A stretch of 13,656 nt of DNA, taken from positions 8,344 through 21,999 of the forward strand of contig DGUD01000089.1 of NCBI GenBank assembly GCA_002393865.1. The letters are read 5' to 3'. This stretch comes from Treponema sp. UBA4319 (GTDB taxonomy: Bacteria > Spirochaetota > Spirochaetia > Treponematales > Treponemataceae). The notes beneath the pieces were generated by a model. That model had not been told where the DNA came from. It searched no databases and saw only the letters and a list, made by a program, of their open reading frames with translations. This document shows positions 1 to 5,704 of the stretch, in pieces; position 1 is the stretch's first letter, and each line of letters opens with the position of its first letter. Made by a program: the position numbers and the translations under genes.

Positions 1-415
1 CGGCGACGTGATGAGCGACATGATTGCCTCTGCCTGCGGAAGCCTTGCGATGATGACGTCCGTCCTGGTGAGCCCCAACGGGGAATTCGAATACGAGGCG
101 AGCCACGGCACGGTGCAGAAGCACTACTACCGCTACCAGAAGGGCGAGAAGACCAGCACGAACCCCGTCGCGCTCATCTTTGCATGGACAGGGGCGCTCG
201 CAAAACGCGCGGAGCTTGACGGCACGCCGGAGCTGAAGGACTTTGCCCAGAAGCTTGAGAAAGCGACGCTCGGCACCATAGAGGACGGCATCATGACGGG
301 AGACCTCGCGCGCCTTGCGGAGCCTGCCGCAAAGCAGGTGGTGGACAGCTGGGCATTCATAGACGAGATAGCGGCGCGGCTGCAGGCTGCGCTGCCTCGC
401 GGGGCAGCAGGCTGA
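1..415 (+). CDS. icd: Isocitrate dehydrogenase (NADP+), C-terminal part, 5' end outside the window
   Basis: Oxidative decarboxylation of isocitrate to 2-oxoglutarate with NADP+, a cytosolic central-carbon step. The reading frame is open from base 2, so this is the 3' end of a gene that begins before the window; about 137 codons are visible. The start [15 protein letters not shown], then [11 protein letters not shown], the HGTV coenzyme-binding stretch, and [13 protein letters not shown] match the C-terminal third of the eukaryote-like (type II) NADP-IDH family rather than the E. coli Icd type. The later [13 protein letters not shown] segment also matches the family. The last 59 bp overlap the convergent murI gene; both frames look like genuine C-termini, so this is a coding overlap and not a misplaced stop. 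No terminator is visible. The identification is secure; the N-terminal active-site residues cannot be checked here. Confidence 0.93.
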   Translation, partial: GDVMSDMIASACGSLAMMTSVLVSPNGEFEYEASHGTVQKHYYRYQKGEKTSTNPVALIFAWTGALAKRAELDGTPELKDFAQKLEKATLGTIEDGIMTGDLARLAEPAAKQVVDSWAFIDEIAARLQAALPRGAAG

Positions 416-1232
416 GCTCGCCGCCCCACGGGATGGCAAAGTGCCCGCAAAGCGCCTCGTACTCCGCACGGTCGGCTGGCGAGCGGCAGGCGGTCACATA
501 AAAGCCCATGTCCGGGGGAAGCTCCCCGGTGGCGGCTTCCGGCACCGCCCCAGCATCAGCCTGCTCCACGCGCAGCGCCTGTCTTGCCACACCTTCGCGG
601 CTGTCCACGACCTTCACCGCCGGTCCCGCTGCCTCGGCAAGCTCCCCGGCGATATGCGTAAAATGCGTGCAGCCGAGGATTATCGTGTCGCAGCCGTGGG
701 CGGCAAAGAAATCAACCGCCGGGCGTACCGCAGCAAGCCGCTCCTCGTGGGACGCGGCAAAAAAGCGGTGCTCCACAAAGGCGACTAAATCCGGATCGCC
801 CCGGCTGAATACCTGGCAGTCGCTCGCAAAATCCCTGATGAGCCGCGCGGAATAGGGGTGGCGCACCGATGCATTTGTGGCAAGAAAGCCGATGCGCCGG
901 TTCTCCGACACCCGCGCGGCCAGACGGATGGCAGGCACCGTTCCCACAATCGGCACGGAGGGAAAGCGTTCCCGGAGCGCGGAAAGCGCCGTCACGCTGA
1001 TGGTGTTGCAGGCAATCACGACGGCATGCGGGTGCCAGCGCCCGATGATGGCGCGCACAGCCTCCTCCGCGCAGGACACAATCTCCGCGGAGCTCTTCTC
1101 GCCGTAGGGAAAATGCGCGGAATCCCCCAGATAGACGCAGCGCGCGGAAGGCCGCTTCTGCTTGAGGGCGAGCATATACGGAATTCCACCCGTACCGCTG
1201 TCAAGGAATGCGAAATCAACGGAAGCGTTCAT
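357..1232 (-). CDS. murI: Glutamate racemase
   Basis: Cofactor-independent interconversion of L- and D-glutamate, supplying D-Glu for peptidoglycan. About 291 residues from ATG 1232, slightly above the usual 260-280. Motifs occur in family order: LDSGTGG near residue 11, [14 protein letters not shown], catalytic Cys75 in IACNT, the GTVPA strand, and second catalytic Cys188 in ILGCTH. The frame is open to a GTG at 1241, giving three more residues, but a G-rich stretch (GGGGG) about 10 nt upstream fits ATG 1232 better. It follows the cysteine-rich protein gene by about 17 bp, so the two are probably cotranscribed. The 3' end overlaps icd by 59 bp on the opposite strand; the extra C-terminal residues after the conserved core lie mostly in this overlap. 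Function is confident from both catalytic cysteines. Confidence 0.95.
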   Translation of the reverse strand: MNASVDFAFLDSGTGGIPYMLALKQKRPSARCVYLGDSAHFPYGEKSSAEIVSCAEEAVRAIIGRWHPHAVVIACNTISVTALSALRERFPSVPIVGTVPAIRLAARVSENRRIGFLATNASVRHPYSARLIRDFASDCQVFSRGDPDLVAFVEHRFFAASHEERLAAVRPAVDFFAAHGCDTIILGCTHFTHIAGELAEAAGPAVKVVDSREGVARQALRVEQADAGAVPEAATGELPPDMGFYVTACRSPADRAEYEALCGHFAIPWGGELSLLPREAAQPAAAPLSRL

Positions 1233-1249
1233 CGACGGCACGCCCCCGC

Positions 1250-1543
1250 TCAGACTGAAAAAAGGGAATCAAGTTTTTTCAGCGCGGCGGCCTTTTTTGC
1301 GGCGGCGGCCTGCGCACCAGCTTTCCCGCCAAAAACAAGGCGGAGCTTGAATTCCCCGCAGAAATTGGCGCGCTCCTTGTCCGCCACCAGCTCGTCTACG
1401 GTCTCGTGGCAGTCATAGTGGCTGCCCGGCTCGTAATACGCGCAGTTGCGGCAGGAATGCAGGTCGCTCCGGCACACCGGGCACAGGCTGCTCCGCGTCA
1501 CGGGCTGACCCGCATCGATATCAGTTCCACATTTCCAACACAT
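1250..1543 (-). CDS. Small cysteine-rich, probably zinc-binding protein
   Basis: No assigned function. A 97-residue protein beginning MCWKCG with three CxxC knuckles (C2/C5, C21/C24, C31/C34) plus single cysteines C45 and C62, which suggests two zinc ribbons in the N-terminal two thirds. The HSCRNC...YYEPG and DKERANFC segments resemble a family of small cytosolic CWKC proteins in spirochaetes and other bacteria; this is from memory. The C-terminal third is Ala/Lys-rich and low in complexity. The frame is open upstream to an ATG at 1561 and a TTG at 1579, but a near-consensus promoter (1551-1579) places its -10 box only 7 nt before ATG 1543 and overlaps both upstream starts, so 1543 is chosen. 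No good Shine-Dalgarno site serves any of the three starts. First gene of a probable two-gene unit with murI. Confidence 0.75.
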   Translation of the reverse strand: MCWKCGTDIDAGQPVTRSSLCPVCRSDLHSCRNCAYYEPGSHYDCHETVDELVADKERANFCGEFKLRLVFGGKAGAQAAAAKKAAALKKLDSLFSV

Positions 1544-1550
1544 ACCTTCA

Positions 1551-1579
1551 ATTCTAGCCATTTGACTAAATGTTTTCAA
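1551..1579 (-). promoter_or_regulatory. Sigma-70-type promoter for the cysteine-rich protein/murI unit
   Basis: Minus strand: -35 TTGAAA (1579-1574), 17-bp spacer, -10 TAGAAT (1556-1551). Each box matches the consensus at five of six positions. The predicted transcript starts at about 1544, 0-2 nt from ATG 1543. It overlaps the plus-strand promoter at 1562-1590, so the two divergent promoters probably compete for polymerase. Called by eye from sequence. Confidence 0.6.
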
Positions 1580-1590
1580 TAGCGTAAAGT
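1562..1590 (+). promoter_or_regulatory. Promoter for the pentapeptide/MBL operon, predicted leaderless
   Basis: -35 TTGACT (1562-1567), 17-bp spacer, -10 TAAAGT (1585-1590). Six nucleotides separate the -10 box from ATG 1597, so the predicted +1 is the A of the start codon. No Shine-Dalgarno sequence precedes the gene, which fits a leaderless mRNA. Confidence 0.55.
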
Positions 1591-1596
1591 AAAGCT

Positions 1597-2280
1597 ATGT
1601 ACAACTTGAGCATCTGCCAGCACCCCGGCTGCACAAAACACGCAATCTCCTCATTCGATGCCGACGGGAACCTGATGGAAGGCAGCGGTTTCTGCCTTGA
1701 GCATCAGGAGAACATCGAGGAGACCATGCGGAATTTCAGGAACTACGTCACCACGCACGACAAAATCGTCGGAATGAGCGCGAGCGGGCTGACAATCCAC
1801 GACATCGACCTGAGTGGAAAGAAACTCTTCGGCTGCAACTTCCAGCACTGCATATTCACCAACGTGCATGCGTCGCACCTGCGCGCGCGGATGTGCTCGC
1901 TGGACTTCTCCACGTTCACGGACTGCAATATCCTTGAGTCGAACATCCAGTTCACGTCTTTTGCGGGCTCCCGTTTTGTCCACCTGCTGCACGCGGGCAG
2001 CGACCTTATCCACAACAACTACAACGGCATCACGGCGTACCAGTGCAGCTTTGACAACAGCGACCTCTACAACAGCCGCTTCATAAAGGCCATACTCATC
2101 AACACGTCCATGGCCAACTGCAACCTCAAGAAGACGGTTTTCTACGAGTCCATGCGGGACAGCGTGTCGTTCAAGATGTCCAACACGCGGGAAGCCCTCA
2201 TAGACCGCGAGAAGGGCGGCATGATGGGAGACTTCGGCGCGAACTATTCGCTTGAGGAGGACATGGAGGCGGCGCTATGA
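1597..2280 (+). CDS. Pentapeptide-repeat protein with N-terminal Cys/His zinc-binding motif
   Basis: Function unknown. 227 residues. The N-terminal 40 residues carry a Cys/His set (C7, H9, C12, C33, H36 in the ICQHPGC and FCLEH segments) that looks like a small zinc site. Residues about 60-195 form a run of degenerate pentapeptide repeats with the A(D/N)LxX-like pattern (for example DIDLSGKKLFGCNFQHCIF, then SNIQFTSFAGSRF, SDLYNSRF and ANCNLKKTVF), expected to fold as a right-handed quadrilateral beta-helix. The acidic tail ends in EEDMEAAL. No signal peptide or membrane segment, so cytosolic. It starts at the predicted leaderless promoter, and its TGA overlaps the next ATG (ATGA at 2277-2280), so it is translationally coupled to the MBL protein. 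Repeat proteins of this kind can be DNA mimics or scaffolds, but nothing here shows which. Confidence 0.85.
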   Translation: MYNLSICQHPGCTKHAISSFDADGNLMEGSGFCLEHQENIEETMRNFRNYVTTHDKIVGMSASGLTIHDIDLSGKKLFGCNFQHCIFTNVHASHLRARMCSLDFSTFTDCNILESNIQFTSFAGSRFVHLLHAGSDLIHNNYNGITAYQCSFDNSDLYNSRFIKAILINTSMANCNLKKTVFYESMRDSVSFKMSNTREALIDREKGGMMGDFGANYSLEEDMEAAL

Positions 2281-2870
2281 AGATATACTTCCACCTGAGC
2301 GTAGAGGAATTCACCAACAGCTATGTCGTGGTGAACGAGAACCCTGCGGTAAAGCAGGCGATTATCATCGACCCGGGCAAAATATCGCCGGACATCATAC
2401 AGCAGATAGAGGACGGCGGCTACAACCTGACGACGGTGCTCATCACGCACAACCACTACAACCATGTGCGCGGGCTGACCACGCTCAGAAAAATATACTC
2501 CCCGCAGGTCTATGCCGCGGACTACGACATCGTGGGCACAAAGGCAATCGTGCTGAACGGGGACGGCAAACTCACGCTGGCGGGGCTGCCCATATCGTAT
2601 TTCTCCGTGCCGGGGCATTCCTTTGACAGCATGGTATACAAGATAGGCAACGTGCTGTTCACCGGCGACACGGTAACATCAGGCATCATCGGAGAGACTA
2701 CCAGCCAGTACTCAAAAAAACTGCTGTGCGACAATATCCGGGAAAAAATCTTCTCGCAGACGGACGATACCGTCATCATGCCGGGGCACGGGCCTCCGAC
2801 GACGGTGGGCGCGGAAAAGCTCTACAATCTGGACATGCACCCTACGGATTCTGAAGGGAGACAAGGCTGA
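2277..2870 (+). CDS. Metallo-beta-lactamase-fold protein (glyoxalase II-like) with altered metal motif
   Basis: 197 residues, near the usual size for small YcbL/glyoxalase II-like hydrolases, and presumably cytosolic. Visible family features: IIIDPG strand (D32), LITHNHYNHVRG (H58, H60, H63), VPGHSFDS (H114), LFTGDTV (D131) and MPGHGPPTTV (H171). The canonical THxHxDH motif has Asn (AAC) at position 62 where Asp (GAC) normally binds the second metal; all other ligands are present. Either the second metal site is altered or the protein has another role. The start ATG overlaps the stop of the pentapeptide gene, and a GGAGG lies 7 nt upstream inside that gene, so coupling is likely. The last 29 bp overlap the convergent HExxH gene. 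The substrate cannot be told from sequence. Confidence 0.85.
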   Translation: MKIYFHLSVEEFTNSYVVVNENPAVKQAIIIDPGKISPDIIQQIEDGGYNLTTVLITHNHYNHVRGLTTLRKIYSPQVYAADYDIVGTKAIVLNGDGKLTLAGLPISYFSVPGHSFDSMVYKIGNVLFTGDTVTSGIIGETTSQYSKKLLCDNIREKIFSQTDDTVIMPGHGPPTTVGAEKLYNLDMHPTDSEGRQG

Positions 2871-4605
2871 CCCGGCCGGCCGCAAAGCCGTAGTGCCGGA
2901 AAGCCCAGTCGTTCAGCTCCTCCGCGGCCTTAAGGAAGGCACGGGCATTGGTCTGGCGCACATAGTCCGTCAGGTCGGGGTGGCGGGCATTCAGCTGCTG
3001 CCATCCTGCCTTGGCCAAAAAGTATTCCTGCACGCTTCTGATGTTCTGCTGCATGAGGTACGCCATGAATTCGTTGCGCATCAGGTAGTCGTCGCGGCGG
3101 TCGTAGCCGAGGCTCGGATAGGTCTCCCAGTAGGTCTGGAGGAATTCCATGCATTTGGAATCAAAGGCGTCGTATATCCGGGATACCTCCGCGCGGAATT
3201 CCGGGTTGGTAAAAAAGATGCCGTGCCAGCTCTCGTGCGCAAGGAATTCCCAGCGCAGGTAGTCGGGCGACTCGCGGGAAAACGACACGATGGCGCCTTC
3301 ACCGGGAAGGTAGGTGCCGCTCTCCTCCCCGCGCAGGATGACGCCGTTCGCAAGCAGGATGCCGCACAAGTCCTGCTCGCGGGCATTGAGCCTGAAATTT
3401 TGCCGGGCAGCGGTGGTAAAGAAGGCCGCCAGATCCCCGGCCTTGTAGTCGTGCGCGTTGTAGCCGTGCCGGTTCTCCACAAAGTCGTCGCTCACCAGCG
3501 TTCCCTTGTACCCGGCCTTCTCCACAAAATAGGCGAGCCGCGTAAGGTACTGGTTCTGCACCTTGTAGCTCGCGAAATCAAAGAAGAGCACATGGGGGAC
3601 TTCCTCCCACTCGTAGAGCTCGTAGTCCTTGTAGCGCCAGTTCTTTCTGGGCCACGTCATGATGAGCCCCAGATCGGTCACGTAGGGAGTGACGACGGCT
3701 CCGCTCTCCAGCGTGGAAACTGGCGGCGAGCGGCGCAGCATTATCCCCCTGATATGGCTGGCGTTCTCGCCGGGCACAAATTTCGCGTAGGAGGCAGAGA
3801 GCCCGGCGGTCTGGATACGCACTTCAGGCTGCCGCATCGTGCGGCGCACGGCGATAGTGTCCTTGCCGTAGCTGAATGTCACCCGCGGCTGATTGCGCCA
3901 TGTTCCCGGCTCTTCAAGCTGCTCAAGCATCAGCACCAGCTCCGGCGGGCTGCCGAACACTTTTTCCGCGCCCATCAGATAATCCCCGTGCAGCCCGCCG
4001 CCATCCGGCCCCAGCGCATAGAGGGGGACATCGCCGCTCTTGTCCCAGCCGACAAGCGGCTCGGTGAACTGCACGGAGCGCAGCACATAGGGTCTGGTGC
4101 CGTGCACAAAGAAGCCGGACGGAACTTCCCCGCCGGGAACGATGCAGATGGAGACGGCAAACGTGGCCGCGCCGTCCTTGGAGTCCAGCTCCGACAAATC
4201 CCCGGTGACCATGGCGCGGCCGGGCGCTATGCTGCCGGAACCGTCTTTTGCGGCATAGGAGAAGCCGAATTCAAAGGGATGAGCGCCCACGTCGCTCTTC
4301 TTGCGCTGGGGCAGCTCTATGACGGCGCGGAGGGCGGCGGCGCCCTGCCGGTGCATGAGGTTCTCCAGATGAGCCCGCTGGTTCTCCGTGAATTTATAGT
4401 AAAGGGACGAATTTTTGGAGGGATCTGTCACGCGGGCCTTTACGGACTGGCGGTTCAGCGCCACAAAGCTTTCGCCGTTCAGACCGAGGACAGTGCTTGT
4501 CCGGAAAAAATTATCCGCGATGAAATACGCTGCTCCCAGAAAAAACAATACGGTCAGCAGGACAAAGAGGACATCAACAAGCTTCTTTCTCATAGACAGA
4601 TACAT
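2842..4605 (-). CDS. Membrane-anchored HExxH protein, putative gluzincin-like metallopeptidase
   Basis: No family name recognised. 587 residues from ATG 4605; an internal ATG at 4593 (MRKKLVDVL) gives a more typical N-terminus and is equally possible, as neither has a clear Shine-Dalgarno site. A hydrophobic segment at about residues 9-31 follows a Lys/Arg-rich start, so the protein is probably anchored in the inner membrane with a large extracytoplasmic domain. Residues about 40-400 look like beta-rich domains with no clear motif. Near the C-terminus HESWH (H457, E458, H461) lies in a helix-like context, followed 51 residues later by NEFMAY (E512), a plausible third zinc ligand as in gluzincins. 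Peptidase activity is inferred from these motifs only. The 3' end overlaps the MBL gene by 29 bp, and the gene diverges from the 4644 gene across 38 bp. Confidence 0.8.
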   Translation of the reverse strand: MYLSMRKKLVDVLFVLLTVLFFLGAAYFIADNFFRTSTVLGLNGESFVALNRQSVKARVTDPSKNSSLYYKFTENQRAHLENLMHRQGAAALRAVIELPQRKKSDVGAHPFEFGFSYAAKDGSGSIAPGRAMVTGDLSELDSKDGAATFAVSICIVPGGEVPSGFFVHGTRPYVLRSVQFTEPLVGWDKSGDVPLYALGPDGGGLHGDYLMGAEKVFGSPPELVLMLEQLEEPGTWRNQPRVTFSYGKDTIAVRRTMRQPEVRIQTAGLSASYAKFVPGENASHIRGIMLRRSPPVSTLESGAVVTPYVTDLGLIMTWPRKNWRYKDYELYEWEEVPHVLFFDFASYKVQNQYLTRLAYFVEKAGYKGTLVSDDFVENRHGYNAHDYKAGDLAAFFTTAARQNFRLNAREQDLCGILLANGVILRGEESGTYLPGEGAIVSFSRESPDYLRWEFLAHESWHGIFFTNPEFRAEVSRIYDAFDSKCMEFLQTYWETYPSLGYDRRDDYLMRNEFMAYLMQQNIRSVQEYFLAKAGWQQLNARHPDLTDYVRQTNARAFLKAAEELNDWAFRHYGFAAGRVSLVSLQNP

Positions 4606-4630
4606 ACTACACTTTTTCCCGGATTTATTC

Positions 4631-4636
4631 TACACT
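4631..4636 (+). promoter_or_regulatory. Possible -10 box for the 4644 gene
   Basis: TACACT lies 7 nt before ATG 4644, the same geometry as the stronger promoters at 1562 and 10603. No convincing -35 box is found 16-18 bp upstream, so support is weak. On the opposite strand TAGAAT (4632-4627) could be a -10 box for the HExxH gene, also without a good -35. Confidence 0.25.
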
Positions 4637-4643
4637 ATGCAGC

Positions 4644-5090
4644 ATGAAGGCTTTCATCCCGCATAAGGACACGCTGCTGCAGCTTGCGCGGGCACAGCGC
4701 GAATACATCGACGCATTCAACGCCCGCCCGGCCACGGGAGTCTTTTTGTACCCCCGCTACCCGCTCTGGGCATTCGCGGAGGAGCTGCCGGAAGAGATTC
4801 TGGGCTGCGCCATCCGTGCGCCCCTGCCCTGCGACGGCGGGGCAAGTTTTCCCGTGGAGCTTGAGTCCGCGGAAGGAAGGACGATGCTGCGCATAGTCTT
4901 TGCCACGGCAGGGGACAGCCCGTCCCCCGCAACGGGCGTCAGCTGCCCCGCAGCGGCCGCCCCCGCCGTACGCTGCGTGCAGTTCCCGCTCAGACCGCGC
5001 GTGTTCCGCACGGGAACGGCGCTGCTGCAGGACAACGGCTGGCAGCTCTTTGACGAGCGCTGGCACAAGCGCGCGGAACTCAGCACATGA
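4644..5090 (+). CDS. Hypothetical protein, 148 residues
   Basis: Not recognised. The predicted product is soluble, with no signal peptide, membrane segment or known motif. The N-terminal half has an aromatic and charged stretch (FLYPRYPLWAFAEELPEEI, residues about 34-52). The middle is Ala/Pro-rich and low in complexity (about 88-108), and the C-terminus is again ordered-looking (LLQDNGWQLFDERWHKR). It is accepted as a gene because it fills the gap between two well-supported genes, begins at an ATG close to a -10-like box, and has base composition like its neighbours. It is a single-gene unit: divergent from the HExxH gene and convergent with ilvN, whose 3' end it overlaps by 11 bp. No Shine-Dalgarno sequence precedes it. 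Confidence 0.65.
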   Translation: MKAFIPHKDTLLQLARAQREYIDAFNARPATGVFLYPRYPLWAFAEELPEEILGCAIRAPLPCDGGASFPVELESAEGRTMLRIVFATAGDSPSPATGVSCPAAAAPAVRCVQFPLRPRVFRTGTALLQDNGWQLFDERWHKRAELST

Positions 5091-5574
5091 CCTTGCTGCC
5101 CCTGTCCATGGCGGAGAGGCCGGACTTAAGCAGCTCAAGGATGCCGTAGGGCGCCAGCAGGTTGATGAGCGACGTTATCTTGTCCTCGCTTCCCGTCGCC
5201 TCCACGATAAGGGAATTCTCGGCGACATCCACGATATGCGCGCGGAAAATATTGCAGGTCTCGATAATCACCGCACGCTTGCTGCCGTCCGCCCGCACTT
5301 TGATGAGCGCCATCTCGCGCTGGGTCGTGGAGGATGGATCGCAGTGCTCGATGGAGATGACTTCCACCAGCTTGGACAGCTGCTTCTCAATCTGCTCCAG
5401 CGTGTACTCGTCGCCGCGAACCACGATGGTCATGCGCGACTTGCCGGGATCCTGGGTCTCGCAGACGGTGAGCGAATCGATATTGTAGCCACGGCGGCTG
5501 AACAGCCCCGATACCCGGCTCAGGACGCCGGCGTGGTTCTCTACCAGAACAGACAGAACGTATCTCTTTTCCAT
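5080..5574 (-). CDS. ilvN: Acetolactate synthase small (regulatory) subunit
   Basis: Regulatory subunit of acetohydroxyacid synthase, the first committed enzyme of Val/Leu/Ile synthesis; it activates the catalytic subunit and confers valine feedback inhibition. 164 residues, the normal IlvH-type length. An N-terminal ACT domain (residues about 4-77: VLSVLVENHAGVLSRVSGLF, RRGYNIDSL, SRMTIVV) is followed by the conserved C-terminal domain (REMALIKV, FRAHIVDV). The residues aligned with the valine site of E. coli IlvH (N13, G16, N31) are kept. AAGGAG lies about 6 nt before ATG 5574, a strong ribosome site. No large-subunit gene is next to it, so its partner must be elsewhere. It is the last gene of the thrA cluster after a 130-bp gap that contains a hairpin. 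The symbol could equally be ilvH. Confidence 0.95.
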   Translation of the reverse strand: MEKRYVLSVLVENHAGVLSRVSGLFSRRGYNIDSLTVCETQDPGKSRMTIVVRGDEYTLEQIEKQLSKLVEVISIEHCDPSSTTQREMALIKVRADGSKRAVIIETCNIFRAHIVDVAENSLIVEATGSEDKITSLINLLAPYGILELLKSGLSAMDRGSKVMC

Positions 5575-5598
5575 AAAAATCTCCTTGCGATTGCATGG

Positions 5599-5640
5599 GC
5601 GCCCTCCGGAAAACAGATGCTTCCGGACAGCGCTCTTTTT
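5599..5640 (+). terminator. Strong hairpin in the pheA-ilvN gap; terminator-like on the plus strand
   Basis: Inverted repeat TCCGGAA (5605-5611) / TTCCGGA (5621-5627), flanked by GCGC (5599-5602) and GCGC (5630-5633). On the plus strand the stem is followed by TC and five T (5636-5640), like an intrinsic terminator, although the only upstream plus-strand gene ends at 5090. Read in the operon direction (minus), no U-run follows the stem, so there it would be an mRNA structure between the two cistrons, possibly limiting read-through or decay. Confidence 0.5.
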
Positions 5641-5704
5641 GGCTCAACGCACCCGCCGCACGCAGCAGCAGAGGCGTTCCAAGGCTGCCCTTCCGGGAAC
5701 GGGC

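Noticed and set aside
2893..4647. Open frame of 584 codons on the plus strand, opposite the HExxH gene
   Set aside because: It is fully antisense to a gene with a clear membrane anchor and HExxH motif. The product is rich in His, Arg, Val and Gly with no motif, as expected from the complement of a GC-rich gene.
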